Of a DNA stretch of 64,000 nt, positions 1 through 8,983 are shown in pieces (position 1 is the first letter of the stretch; each line of letters starts with the position of its first letter). The DNA is taken from NCBI GenBank assembly GCA_004555725.1, contig SFHC01000009.1, forward strand, positions 18,231 to 82,230, written 5' to 3'. A model generated the notes under the pieces. It was not told where the DNA came from and searched no databases. It saw only the letters and a program-made list of their open reading frames with translations. The position numbers and the translations under genes were made by a program. The stretch is from [Eubacterium] saphenum (GTDB lineage: Bacteria > Bacillota > Clostridia > Peptostreptococcales > Anaerovoracaceae).

Positions 1-360
1 GAGCTTGCGCTGATCGGAAGCATCGCAAATGGCGTGACCGTCATTTCCCACGCGGAACGGCTCCGAATGAAAGAGAGCGACCGTCTGCAGGCGGTTGCAG
101 AAGTCCTTCAGAGTCTTGGCGCTGACATTCAGGAAAGACCTGACGGGCTGATTATCCGCGGGACCGGAGGACAAAAGCTGACGGGCGGCGAGGCTGACGG
201 GTTTCATGATCACCGCATTGTGATGATGGCCGCGGCTGCGTCTGCAGCGTGTGAAAACCCGGTTGCGATCATCGGTTCAGGCGCCGCGTCCAAGTCATAC
301 CCGACCTTTTTTCAGGAGATGAAAAAGATGGGCCTGGACGGAAATGTAATACAGAAATAG
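1..360 (+). CDS. aroA: 3-phosphoshikimate 1-carboxyvinyltransferase (EPSP synthase), C-terminal part
   Basis: The window opens inside this gene. The frame is open from base 1 and ends at the TAG at 358-360, giving about 119 C-terminal residues. The segment HAERLRMKESDRL matches the conserved EPSP synthase block that contains substrate-binding Arg and Lys, and the DHRIVMMAAAA stretch is the family's C-terminal active-site helix. The enzyme joins shikimate 3-phosphate and PEP in the cytoplasmic chorismate pathway. aroC follows 53 bp downstream, so the two steps to chorismate are adjacent and probably cotranscribed. An internal GTG at 34 is not the start. The N-terminal half lies outside the window. 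Confidence 0.95.
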   Translation, partial: ELALIGSIANGVTVISHAERLRMKESDRLQAVAEVLQSLGADIQERPDGLIIRGTGGQKLTGGEADGFHDHRIVMMAAAASAACENPVAIIGSGAASKSYPTFFQEMKKMGLDGNVIQK

Positions 361-413
361 ATTCTCGAAGCCGCAGATGGCTCGGGTGTACATAGAACAG
401 AAAGGAAGAGCAG

Positions 414-1424
414 ATGTCTTCATCATATGGGAAATGGGTGAGGATATCGATTTTCGGGCAGTCCCATTCGGAGGCAATCGGTGTGACGATCGATGGCCTT
501 CCGGCAGGGATTCCCATTAATATGGAGGAGCTTCAGCGATTTATGAACCGCCGGGCTCCGGGGCAGAGTCGATATTCCACACCGAGAAAAGAAGCAGATA
601 AACCGGAATTCATAAGCGGGCTGGTGGGCAGCACGACATGCGGCGCACCTCTGACTGCGCTGATCCAGAATACCAATACCAAATCCGGAGATTATGACAA
701 TATCCGGGATATTCCGAGGCCGGGACATGCGGATCTGACGGCGCACATCAAATACGGAGGGTATGAGGATGTCCGCGGAGGCGGTCATTTTTCAGGACGC
801 CTGACGGCGCCGCTGTGTATTGCCGGAGGAATTTTTAAGCAGATTCTGCAGAAAAAGGGCGTGGAAATTGACGCGCGGATCGTGGAGATCGGCGGAAATC
901 ATGAAGATCCGTTTCAGGAAATCGACCGTGCCAGAGAGGATCTGGATTCGGTCGGCGGAATTGTTGAATGCAGAATAACCGGAGTCCCTGCGGGAATCGG
1001 CGATCCGATGTTTGACGGTGTGGAGAATGCCATCGCACAGACCGTGTTTGCTATTCCGGCGGTTAAGGGCATCGAGTTCGGCGCCGGGTTTGCTGCATCC
1101 AGAATGAGAGGAAGTCAGAACAACGACCCGTTCCGTTATGATGAAGATGGCAATATCCGGACTACATCGAATAACAGCGGAGGGATTCTGGGCGGAATAA
1201 CGAACGGCATGGAGATTATTTTCCGGTGTGCGTTCAAACCGACCCCGTCGATTTCACAGCCGCAGGACAGCATCAGCTGGTCCTCCGGGGAAAACGCGGT
1301 TCTGGAGGTGCATGGACGTCATGACCCGTGCATCGTGCCGCGGGCGCTTCCGTGCGTGGAATCTGCGGCTGCTCTGGCTCTGATCAACTTAATGAACCCA
1401 AGAGACATCGCAGAAGAATATTAA
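414..1424 (+). CDS. aroC: Chorismate synthase
   Basis: A protein of 336 residues that converts EPSP to chorismate using reduced FMN. Family signatures visible: GQSHSEAIGVTIDGLPAG near the N-terminus (conserved His), RPGHADLT around residue 100, RGGGHFSGR around 120 and GRHDPCIVPRA near the C-terminus. The length is slightly below the usual 350-390 but all blocks are present. The ATG at 414 follows an AAGGAAGAG ribosome site. It lies between aroA and pheA in a chorismate-to-phenylalanine cluster; pheA begins 14 bp after its stop, so translation is probably coupled. Confidence 0.96.
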   Translation: MSSSYGKWVRISIFGQSHSEAIGVTIDGLPAGIPINMEELQRFMNRRAPGQSRYSTPRKEADKPEFISGLVGSTTCGAPLTALIQNTNTKSGDYDNIRDIPRPGHADLTAHIKYGGYEDVRGGGHFSGRLTAPLCIAGGIFKQILQKKGVEIDARIVEIGGNHEDPFQEIDRAREDLDSVGGIVECRITGVPAGIGDPMFDGVENAIAQTVFAIPAVKGIEFGAGFAASRMRGSQNNDPFRYDEDGNIRTTSNNSGGILGGITNGMEIIFRCAFKPTPSISQPQDSISWSSGENAVLEVHGRHDPCIVPRALPCVESAAALALINLMNPRDIAEEY

Positions 1425-1438
1425 AGACAGGAGATCGA

Positions 1439-2578
1439 ATGGATATTCAGGACTATAGAACACAGATTGATGAAATTGACCGTGAGCTTATAAAGAAAAT
1501 GGAAGAGAGAATGCGGATTTCCGAAAAAATCGCGCAGTACAAAGATGAGAACGGACTTCGCATTCTGGATCCGGTGCGCGAGCGGAAGCTGCTCGACCGC
1601 GTTCAGGAGCAGTCCTCTCCAGACCTTGCGTACTACAACCGGATGCTGTTTTCCTCCATCATGGAGATGAGCAGAGACCATCAGGTGCGGACGCTGAATA
1701 AATCAACTCCGCTGACGGAGCAGATTATGGACGCGATTGAAAATACGCCTAAGACCTTTCCGGAGGCACCGTCCGTTGCCTGCCAGGGTGTGCAGGGAGC
1801 GTATTCTCAGCAGGCGTGCGATAAGATGTTCAAGATGCCGGTGATCATGTACATGAAGAACTTCCGCGGTGTGTTCGCGGCGATTGATGCCGGTCTCTGC
1901 CACTACGGCGTGCTCCCGATTGAAAACAGCACGGCAGGTTCCGTCAATCAGGTGTATGATCTGATGCAGGAATACCATTTCCATATTGTCCGCAGCATGC
2001 GGATTCGCATCGACCACTGTCTCCTGGTCAATTCGGGAACGAACAAAGAAGACATTAAGGACATCTATTCTCACGAGCAGGCGCTGTCACAGTGTGAGGA
2101 TTATCTGAAACACTTCCCGATGGCTACGCTCCATGTGTGCGAAAATACGGCAGAGGCAGCCAAGATGGTCGCTGAATCCGGCAGACATGACGCCGCTGCA
2201 ATCGGATCGGTGGAGAACGGTGAGCTCTACGGACTGGAATGCCTGGAAGAATCCATTCAGGACAGAGATAATAACTATACGCGTTTCATCTGCATTGCCA
2301 AGGATCTGGAAATTTACCCGGGCGCAGACAGAACGAGCATTATGATCGTGCTCCGTCATGAGGCCGGTTCTCTGTATCAGGCAATGGCGCGCTTCAATGC
2401 CATGGGAATCAATCTCCTTAAACTGGAAAGCCGTCCTCTTCCGAGCCGCGAGTTCGAGTTCATGTTCTACTTTGATATTGAAGAGTCGGTTTATACGGAG
2501 GCGTTTGCGCAGATGATCAATCAGCTTCAGGAGATGAGTCTGGAATTCCGTTATCTTGGAAGTTATGAGGAATACTAA
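1439..2578 (+). CDS. pheA: Bifunctional chorismate mutase / prephenate dehydratase (P-protein)
   Basis: 379 residues in three modules. Residues 1-85 are an AroQ-type chorismate mutase (IDEIDRELIKKMEERM...I-A-YK). Residues about 105-285 are prephenate dehydratase, with QGVQGAYSQQA at the start and the catalytic NNYTRF motif near the end. Residues about 295-375 are an ACT domain carrying the LESRP phenylalanine-binding motif, so feedback inhibition by Phe is expected. I chose the ATG at 1439, preceded by ACAGGAG, over an upstream in-frame ATG at 1328 that would overlap aroC by about 100 bp. The product commits chorismate to phenylpyruvate. Confidence 0.95.
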   Translation: MDIQDYRTQIDEIDRELIKKMEERMRISEKIAQYKDENGLRILDPVRERKLLDRVQEQSSPDLAYYNRMLFSSIMEMSRDHQVRTLNKSTPLTEQIMDAIENTPKTFPEAPSVACQGVQGAYSQQACDKMFKMPVIMYMKNFRGVFAAIDAGLCHYGVLPIENSTAGSVNQVYDLMQEYHFHIVRSMRIRIDHCLLVNSGTNKEDIKDIYSHEQALSQCEDYLKHFPMATLHVCENTAEAAKMVAESGRHDAAAIGSVENGELYGLECLEESIQDRDNNYTRFICIAKDLEIYPGADRTSIMIVLRHEAGSLYQAMARFNAMGINLLKLESRPLPSREFEFMFYFDIEESVYTEAFAQMINQLQEMSLEFRYLGSYEEY

Positions 2579-2581
2579 TTT

Positions 2582-3811
2582 ATGCGAGTGATTGTAATCG
2601 GCGGCGGAGCCGCTGGAATGACAGCGGCCGTGGCGGCAGGACGCCGCGGCCATTCTGTCGTTCTGCTTGAAAAAAACCGGGAACTCGGGAAAAAACTTCT
2701 GGTCACGGGAAACGGGCGCTGCAACCTGACAAACAGCAGAGATATGGATGAAATTCTGCAGCACGTTGTCTCAAACCGGAAATTTCTGTACCATGCTTTT
2801 CATACATTTACAAACCGGGACCTGCTGAACCTTCTGGAAGAAGCAGGACTGAAGACCAAGGTGGAAGAGAACGGGAGAGTTTTTCCTGTATCTGACCGTG
2901 CTGAAGATGTCCGGGACGCCTGGATACAGCTGCTGAAGAAAGAGCAGGTAGATATTCGGTGCGGCTGCCGCGCAGAGAAGCTGCTGGTGGATCCGGAAGG
3001 CCGGTTCTGCACAGGTGTGGAAACCTCTGAAGGGGAGCAGATGGCGGCGGACTGGGTCATTGTCACTGCCGGCGGAATGGCTGCTCCTGCACTCGGAGCT
3101 GACGGAGACGGGTGCAGAATGGCGGCAGCGTGCGGACACAGAATTGTTCCGTGCCGTCCGGCTCTGGTACCTCTGAAGATTCAGGAAGATCTGCGCGGGC
3201 TTCAGGGGGTGAGCCTTCCGGATGTCCGTCTGCAGATCCGCAGCGGAAAAAAGACACTGGCGGAGAACCGCGGACCAGTGATGATCACGCATTACGGCCT
3301 GAGCGGGCCTGCCGTTCTGAACTTGTCCAGTTATTATTTGTCGAAAGATAAAGGGGAGAAGCCTGTGCGGATCCGGGTTGATTTTCTCCCGGATCAGAGC
3401 AGGGAGGAGACGGACGAGTTTCTTCTGGATGAACAGAAACGGTCTCCCCATAAGAGCATGAAGAACATCAAGATTGGAGAGATTCCTCAGGCGGCACTGG
3501 AACGGCTGCTTCAGGAGAGCGGGATTGCCGGGGATCAGGAGACCGGCATGCTGAAACGTAAGGAACGGAACAGGCTGGTGGAGAATCTGCATGCTTTGCA
3601 GCTCACCGTGAGCGGGACGGCGGGTTTCCGGGAAGCAGTGATTACGCAGGGCGGAGTCAAGACGTCAGAAATTGACGGAAAGACGATGGCGTCCAGGATA
3701 TGCGGCGGCCTGAAGTTTGCCGGAGAAGTGCTGGATCTGGATGCGGAGACAGGCGGGTACAATCTTCAGATCGCGTGGTCGACCGGATGGACGGCAGGAA
3801 TCACAATCTGA
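2582..3811 (+). CDS. NAD(P)/FAD-dependent oxidoreductase, HI0933/YhiN-like flavoprotein
   Basis: 409 residues. The N-terminus is a Rossmann FAD-binding fold with VIGGGAAGMTAA and an acidic residue at the end of the second strand (LLEKN), followed by the family block GKKLLVTGNGRCNLTN. The C-terminus carries the GGVKTSEIDGKTM and GLKFAGEVLDLDAETGGYNLQIA signatures. The exact substrate is not settled for this family, sometimes labelled aminoacetone oxidase. It starts 3 bp after the pheA stop. In many Clostridia, from general knowledge, this gene is followed by cmk; here cmk is absent from that position and occurs at 54.9 kb fused to nrdR. Confidence 0.9.
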   Translation: MRVIVIGGGAAGMTAAVAAGRRGHSVVLLEKNRELGKKLLVTGNGRCNLTNSRDMDEILQHVVSNRKFLYHAFHTFTNRDLLNLLEEAGLKTKVEENGRVFPVSDRAEDVRDAWIQLLKKEQVDIRCGCRAEKLLVDPEGRFCTGVETSEGEQMAADWVIVTAGGMAAPALGADGDGCRMAAACGHRIVPCRPALVPLKIQEDLRGLQGVSLPDVRLQIRSGKKTLAENRGPVMITHYGLSGPAVLNLSSYYLSKDKGEKPVRIRVDFLPDQSREETDEFLLDEQKRSPHKSMKNIKIGEIPQAALERLLQESGIAGDQETGMLKRKERNRLVENLHALQLTVSGTAGFREAVITQGGVKTSEIDGKTMASRICGGLKFAGEVLDLDAETGGYNLQIAWSTGWTAGITI

Positions 3812-4072
3812 ATCGATGCTGCGCAGAAAACCTGGAAATAAATATAGAAATCATCGATAAATGAAGAGGCGGATATAAGGAGAGGCTGCACATATTTTGT
3901 GCTGGACGATCATATTATCCGCTATTTATTGTGGATTTTAATAGATATATTATGGTTCTGAAAAAGTACTTGAAGAATGTCTTATTTCACTGTACATTGC
4001 AATCGAAGATTGATACGATGATGGGAGCAAGGAGTCGGATACTGTATACCAGATTGAGATATGGAGGAAAAA

Positions 4073-5578
4073 ATGCGTGCAGATGAGAGTATTTTGGACC
4101 TGAAGCGTGACGTCATGTATGAGGTTGCCAAGCTCGCTTTTGAGGGAAAACTGGAAGAAGAAGCGGAGTTTATTCCGGAGAAGATTATTCCGGGAACGAT
4201 CCCTCACTGGAGATGCTGCGTGTATAAGGAGCGTGAAATCGTCAGGGGCAGAGTCCGTCTGGCACTGGGAAAGGCGCCGGGGCCGAAGGACGACGGAAAT
4301 GTCATCCAGGTTATCGAAGCGGCCTGCGCGGACTGTCCGATTTCCAGTTATGTCGTTACAGACAACTGTCAGAACTGCGTTGGAAAGTCCTGCGTCAAGA
4401 GCTGCCGTTTTGATGCGATTCATCCGGGAAAAGAACGTTCGATGATCGACCCGAATAAGTGCAAGGAATGTGGAATGTGCGCAAGATCATGTCCGTACAA
4501 TGCGATCGTGCACCTGAAGCGTCCGTGCAAGTCCAGCTGCCCGGTAAACGCGCTGACTTATGATGAAAACGGTCTGTCCGTCATTGATGAGGAGAAATGC
4601 ATCCGCTGCGGTCAGTGCATCCACCACTGCCCGTTTGCGGCGATCGGAAGCAAGGACGCGATTGTTCCGGTTATTGAGGCGATTAAATCGGATAAGGAAG
4701 TTTATGCCGTTGCAGCGCCGGCAACGGAAGGACAGTTCGGCAAGGGCATCAACATGGCTTCATGGAAGAAAGCTATGAAGGAAGTCGGATTTACTGATTT
4801 TATCGAAGTCGGACTCGGTGCGGACCTGACTACTTCTGCTGAGGCGGAAGAATGGGCAGAAGCTGCGGAGAAGGGCGAGATGAGAACGACATCGTGCTGC
4901 CCGGGATTTGTCAACATGATTGTCCGCCACTATCCGAAGATGAGAGATAAGGTATCCACTGCAGTCAGCCCGATGTGTGAGATTTCCCGCTATCTGAAAG
5001 CGCGTCATCCGGGATGCGTTGTCGTGTTCATCGGACCTTGCGTAGCCAAGAAATCGGAAATTATCGACCAGCAGATCGAAGGAAATGCGGATTACGCGAT
5101 GATTTACAGTGAGATTGAGGCTGTCATGCGCGCAAAAGGTGTGAAACTGGAGCCGGTAGAGGACGAATACCAGGAGTCCAGTGTATACGGAAAGAAATAT
5201 GCGACATCCGGCGGTGTATCCGGATCCTGCCTGGAGTACCTGAAAGAGGTTGGCAAGGACAGCGACCTCAAGGTTGCAAGAGTCAGCGGAGGCGCGGAAT
5301 GTAAGAAGACGCTGCTTCTCGCGGAGAGAGGAAAACTCCCGGAAGACTTTATTGAGGGCATGTGCTGCGAGGGAGGATGCTTCCACGGACCGAGCAGCAG
5401 GGACGACAGCCCTAAAGCGCTTCATACGCGTAAGGAGATCCTGGATCAGGCCGACAGCCGCTCTATCGTCGAGAATCTCGAGAAGTTCGACCTTTCCGGA
5501 TTCTCTCGTTACAGAGAGCAGCCGCTGTATGATCCGATGGAGGCTGAAGCTGAGAATGATGAGCAGATTCAGGAGTAA
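4073..5578 (+). CDS. Monomeric [FeFe]-hydrogenase, group B-like
   Basis: 501 residues. The N-terminal half holds ferredoxin-type 4Fe-4S motifs (CKECGMCARSCPYNA around residue 130 and CIRCGQCIHHCPFAA around 180) plus further cysteines. The H-cluster domain has TSCCPGF, VSPMCEISRYLK, GPCVAKKSE and MCCEGGCFHGP. These resemble group B enzymes rather than the TSCCPGW and PCTAKK forms of group A. It should interconvert protons and H2 with a ferredoxin-type partner in the cytoplasm. I chose the ATG at 4073, with GGAGG five bases upstream, over the ATG at 4061, which overlaps that ribosome site. No maturases (hydEFG) are in the window. Confidence 0.92.
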   Translation: MRADESILDLKRDVMYEVAKLAFEGKLEEEAEFIPEKIIPGTIPHWRCCVYKEREIVRGRVRLALGKAPGPKDDGNVIQVIEAACADCPISSYVVTDNCQNCVGKSCVKSCRFDAIHPGKERSMIDPNKCKECGMCARSCPYNAIVHLKRPCKSSCPVNALTYDENGLSVIDEEKCIRCGQCIHHCPFAAIGSKDAIVPVIEAIKSDKEVYAVAAPATEGQFGKGINMASWKKAMKEVGFTDFIEVGLGADLTTSAEAEEWAEAAEKGEMRTTSCCPGFVNMIVRHYPKMRDKVSTAVSPMCEISRYLKARHPGCVVVFIGPCVAKKSEIIDQQIEGNADYAMIYSEIEAVMRAKGVKLEPVEDEYQESSVYGKKYATSGGVSGSCLEYLKEVGKDSDLKVARVSGGAECKKTLLLAERGKLPEDFIEGMCCEGGCFHGPSSRDDSPKALHTRKEILDQADSRSIVENLEKFDLSGFSRYREQPLYDPMEAEAENDEQIQE

Positions 5579-5657
5579 TCTGCAGATCGCAGTTCACATT
5601 CACTCATAAAGAAAGAATCTGTTTTTGACAGGTTGTGTATATTAGCCAAAAATTATC

Positions 5658-5709
5658 AAGGACTTTTGCATTGATATAACAAAAATCACTGCAGAAGTCC
5701 TTTTCTTTT
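5658..5709 (+). terminator. Rho-independent terminator after the hydrogenase gene
   Basis: AAGGACTT pairs with AAGTCCTT, and a second TGCA/TGCA pairing sits inside the arms. The stem is followed by TTCTTTT. A TATAAT-like -10 at 5712-5717 directly follows, so a new transcription unit probably begins here. Confidence 0.75.
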
Positions 5710-5724
5710 GATATAATGGCAATG

Positions 5725-5815
5725 CGTCCGGGCATAATAAACGTGTGCCAAAGATCTCGCTCCTGCGGGGTGCTCACGGCACAGCGGGATGCAGCCCGGG
5801 GAAACGGAAGTAAAG
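5725..5815 (+). promoter_or_regulatory. Structured 5' leader of the methionine synthase module
   Basis: CCGGGC at 5728-5733 pairs with GCCCGG at 5794-5799, and inside it GTGCC at 5745-5749 pairs with GGCAC at 5778-5782. The fold ends just before the AAAGGAG ribosome site of the next gene. It does not match the B12 box (GCCACTG) or S-box consensus I know. It may be a cis-regulatory RNA for methionine, folate or cobalamin genes, but this rests on pairing alone. Confidence 0.35.
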
Positions 5816-5824
5816 GAGAGTGCA

Positions 5825-6502
5825 ATGCTGACGGCAAGACTGACCGAGTTAAATGAAAATGAAATACTGAAATATCTGGGGTATCGGGGGCAGGAAATTG
5901 ATGAGAATCTGCGGCAGCAGATTGAACGCTGCATCCGGGAAGTCAGCCGGGCATCTGTTCCGCGCATTGTATGGAAGCGGCTGCCGGTAGAAAACAGCCA
6001 TGTGGATGGGCTGACTCTTGCCGGAAGAGATATGGCGAATCTGCTGGATCACTGTCAGGAAGTTGTCCTGCTTGGAGCAACGATCGGCGCCATGGTGGAG
6101 CGCCTGCTCATGCGCTATGAGGTAAAGAGCATGTCGGATGCGCTGATTATGGATGCCTGCGCGAGTACAGCCGTGGAAAACGTCTGTAATAACTTTGAAT
6201 CTGATCTTAGAGCAGAAGTGGAGCAGCAGGGAATGTATCTGTCTGACCGGTTCAGCCCGGGATACGGAGATCTTCCGTTTTCTGAGAATCCGGATTTCTG
6301 CGCGCTGCTGAATGTGGAGAAGCGAATCGGCGTGACGCAGAGCCCGACGCATTTGATGATCCCGCGGAAATCGGTGATGGCGATCATGGGGATCTCCGAT
6401 CATCCGCTGAAGATGCGGGGGAAAGGATGCGAGAACTGTCCGATGTTCAGAAACTGCAGGTTCAGGAAGAAAGGCGTGACCTGTACGGGAGAGCCGCTGT
6501 AG
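5825..6502 (+). CDS. Vitamin B12-dependent methionine synthase activation-domain protein
   Basis: 225 residues resembling the stand-alone MetH reactivation domain found beside clostridial MetH proteins: a central block around SDRFSPGYGDLPFS, followed by LLNVEKRIGVTQSPTHLMIPRKSVMAIMGIS. The C-terminus has four cysteines in CENCPMFRNCRFRKKGVTC, suggesting a metal or cluster site that canonical MetH activation domains lack. It is expected to bind S-adenosylmethionine and help re-methylate oxidised cobalamin on the MetH next to it. The ATG at 5825 follows AAAGGAG; an upstream in-frame ATG at 5789 lacks one. metH follows after 24 bp. Confidence 0.85.
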   Translation: MLTARLTELNENEILKYLGYRGQEIDENLRQQIERCIREVSRASVPRIVWKRLPVENSHVDGLTLAGRDMANLLDHCQEVVLLGATIGAMVERLLMRYEVKSMSDALIMDACASTAVENVCNNFESDLRAEVEQQGMYLSDRFSPGYGDLPFSENPDFCALLNVEKRIGVTQSPTHLMIPRKSVMAIMGISDHPLKMRGKGCENCPMFRNCRFRKKGVTCTGEPL

Positions 6503-6526
6503 AACGAGAAAGTGAGTGATATATAA

Positions 6527-8953
6527 ATGGAACAGGTAATTATACTGGATGGAGGAATGGGTACGGAGCTGCAGCAGAGCGGGCTGAAAACCGGAGAGAA
6601 TCCGGAAGTTTTCGGTATGCAGCACCCAGACATTCTGACCTCTATCCATCAGAGATATATAGAAGCAGGAAGCCAGGTGATCTATGCCTGCACCTTTGGC
6701 GCTAATGCGCGCAAGCTGGAGGGAACCGGGCATTCTGCTGCTGAGGTTATCCAAGCCAATGTCAGAACCGCAAAACTGGCGGCCGAGGGCCGTGCGCGGA
6801 CAGCGCTTGATATCGGGCCGATCGGAGAGTTGCTTTCTCCTCTTGGGACACTGCACTTTGACGAGGCATATGCCATTTTTAAAGAGGAGGCGCAGGCCGG
6901 AGAGAAAGCGGGTGCGGATCTTGCCGTACTGGAAACGCTGACGGACCTGTATGAGGCAAAAGCCGGCGTTCTGGCGGTGAAAGAGAATACGAACCTTCCG
7001 GTCTGGGTGACGATGACGTTTGAAGAGAACGGAAGGACTTTTCTGGGCGCTTCTGTACCGTGCGCGGCGCAGACGTTAACCTCTCTCGGCGTCGACGCGA
7101 TCGGAATCAACTGTTCTCTGGGACCGGAAGAAATCTATCCGTTGATCAGAGAGATGCGCGACTGGACAGATCTTCCGCTGATCGTAAAGCCGAACGCCGG
7201 TCTTCCGGATCCGAAAACGGGGGCGTACGGAATTACAGCAGGCGAGTTCGCGGAGCAGATGCGTGCGTATCAAGATCTGAGGGTCAGCGCGGTCGGAGGC
7301 TGCTGTGGAACGACGCCGGAGTATATCCGCGCGCTTTCAGCAGTTTATAAGGATGCTGCCCGTCCCTCTGCAGAAGAGCGCAGGAACAGCCGCGCAGGCC
7401 GCCGCGGTGTGTGTTCTGCGGGCCATATGGCGGAATTCAACGGACATGTGCATGTGGTTGGAGAGCGGATCAACCCGACAGGAAAGAAACGGTTTCAGCA
7501 GGCTCTGAAAGAGCATGACATGGACTACATTATGGAAACAGCGATCGCTGAGCAAGATGCCGGTGCAGAAATTCTGGACATCAATGTCGGCGTCCCGGGT
7601 CTGAATGAAGCTGAGCTCATGGAAGAGGTTGTCCGCGCTGTTCAGAGCGTGGTAACGATCCCGCTGCAGATCGATTCCCCCGAGCCGGACGCAGTGGAAG
7701 CCGGACTTCGCGCGGTCAACGGAAGAGCGATTGTGAATTCTGTAAACGGAGAACCGGAAAAGCAGGCGACGATTCTGCCGATTGTAAAGAAATACGGAGC
7801 AGCAGTCATCGGCCTGACGATGGATAAGGGCGGACTTCCCAAGACTTCAGATGACCGTGTGAGGATCGCGGAAAACATTCAGAGTGCCTGCGCGTCGTAT
7901 GGAATTCCGTCTGAAGATCTGATCATTGACTGCCTGACCCTGACCGTTTCCGCGCAGCAGAACCAGGCAAGAGAGACGCTGGACGGCGTTCGGCGGTGCA
8001 CACAGGAACTCGGGCTTCATACCGCGCTCGGTGTCAGCAATATTTCTTTTGGCCTCCCGGAGCGCACTCATGTGACAGAGAGTTTTCTGACACAGGCGAT
8101 GTACTGCGGTCTGGATTTTCCGATCATCAATCCGAACAGCCAGGCCGTAATGGATGCCGTGGCGTCTTTCCGGGCGCTGTCCGGTCAGGATGAGAACTGC
8201 ATGGGCTATATCCAGCGTATGGCTGATCCGCAGCGTGTGAAAGCCGTGAAGAATGCGGCAAAAACAAACGCGCAAGGAAGCATCCCGGCATCTCCGGTTT
8301 CCGCTGATTCCGGCTCAGACACGGATCAGTCGCCGAAAGCCAGGATGGAAAGAGCCATTCTGAAAGGACTGAAGAAGGAAACTCGGGATCTGACTATAGA
8401 ACTCATGCAGACAATGGAAGGCATGGATATCATCAATCAGATGATCATTCCTGCGCTTGACACAGTCGGTGATCAGTATGAAAAACAGATCCTGTTCCTT
8501 CCGCAGCTGATCAATGCCGCCGACGCTGCCTGCGCAGGACTCGACTATATCAAGGCGCAGATCGCTGAAGGAGGGGAAACGGTCAGTAAGGGAAAAATTA
8601 TCGTCGCTACTGTGGAAGGCGATATCCACGATATTGGAAAAAATATCGTAAAAGTTGTGCTGGAAAATTACGGTTATCAGGTGATTGATCTGGGAAGAGA
8701 TGTTCCGGTGCAGAAAGTGGTCGACACCGCGATCGAACAGGATGTGCATCTGATCGGGCTGTCCGCTCTGATGACGACGACAGTGGTTTCTATGCGGAAA
8801 ACCGTGGACGCGCTGCATGCATCCGGGCATCCTTGTAAAATTATGGTCGGCGGCGCAGTTATGACGCAGGAGTATGCAGATGAAATGGGCGCAGATTACT
8901 ATGTGGCGGATGCTAAGGCGTCTGCGGATGCCGCGAAAGAAGTGCTTGGCTAA
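6527..8953 (+). CDS. metH: Cobalamin-dependent methionine synthase, core without activation domain
   Basis: 808 residues, against about 1,200 for full-length MetH. Residues 1-290 form the zinc homocysteine methyltransferase barrel (GINCSLGP and GGCCGTTP supply the Cys ligands). Residues about 310-570 are the pterin-binding domain for methyl-tetrahydrofolate (HVVGERINPTGKK, DINVG, PLQIDSPEP). Residues about 605-808 are the helical cap and B12-binding Rossmann domain, with EGDIHDIGKNIV providing the His ligand to cobalt. The reactivation domain is encoded separately just upstream. It transfers methyl from CH3-THF to homocysteine. The neighbouring MTHFR fusion should supply the CH3-THF. Confidence 0.95.
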   Translation: MEQVIILDGGMGTELQQSGLKTGENPEVFGMQHPDILTSIHQRYIEAGSQVIYACTFGANARKLEGTGHSAAEVIQANVRTAKLAAEGRARTALDIGPIGELLSPLGTLHFDEAYAIFKEEAQAGEKAGADLAVLETLTDLYEAKAGVLAVKENTNLPVWVTMTFEENGRTFLGASVPCAAQTLTSLGVDAIGINCSLGPEEIYPLIREMRDWTDLPLIVKPNAGLPDPKTGAYGITAGEFAEQMRAYQDLRVSAVGGCCGTTPEYIRALSAVYKDAARPSAEERRNSRAGRRGVCSAGHMAEFNGHVHVVGERINPTGKKRFQQALKEHDMDYIMETAIAEQDAGAEILDINVGVPGLNEAELMEEVVRAVQSVVTIPLQIDSPEPDAVEAGLRAVNGRAIVNSVNGEPEKQATILPIVKKYGAAVIGLTMDKGGLPKTSDDRVRIAENIQSACASYGIPSEDLIIDCLTLTVSAQQNQARETLDGVRRCTQELGLHTALGVSNISFGLPERTHVTESFLTQAMYCGLDFPIINPNSQAVMDAVASFRALSGQDENCMGYIQRMADPQRVKAVKNAAKTNAQGSIPASPVSADSGSDTDQSPKARMERAILKGLKKETRDLTIELMQTMEGMDIINQMIIPALDTVGDQYEKQILFLPQLINAADAACAGLDYIKAQIAEGGETVSKGKIIVATVEGDIHDIGKNIVKVVLENYGYQVIDLGRDVPVQKVVDTAIEQDVHLIGLSALMTTTVVSMRKTVDALHASGHPCKIMVGGAVMTQEYADEMGADYYVADAKASADAAKEVLG

Positions 8954-8983
8954 GTGCCCGGATGACCATAGGAGGGATAAAAG

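Noticed and set aside
1328..1438. Upstream start for pheA
   Set aside because: The extension overlaps aroC out of frame and has no similarity to chorismate mutase.
2087..2764. Long antisense ORFs such as 2087-2764, 9089-10330, 22247-23614, 50103-51173 and 60679-61890 on the minus strand
   Set aside because: Each lies opposite a clearly recognised gene, lacks a ribosome site and has no recognisable domain.
5725..5824. Cobalamin riboswitch before the methionine module
   Set aside because: The B12 box GCCACTG and the expected length are missing.
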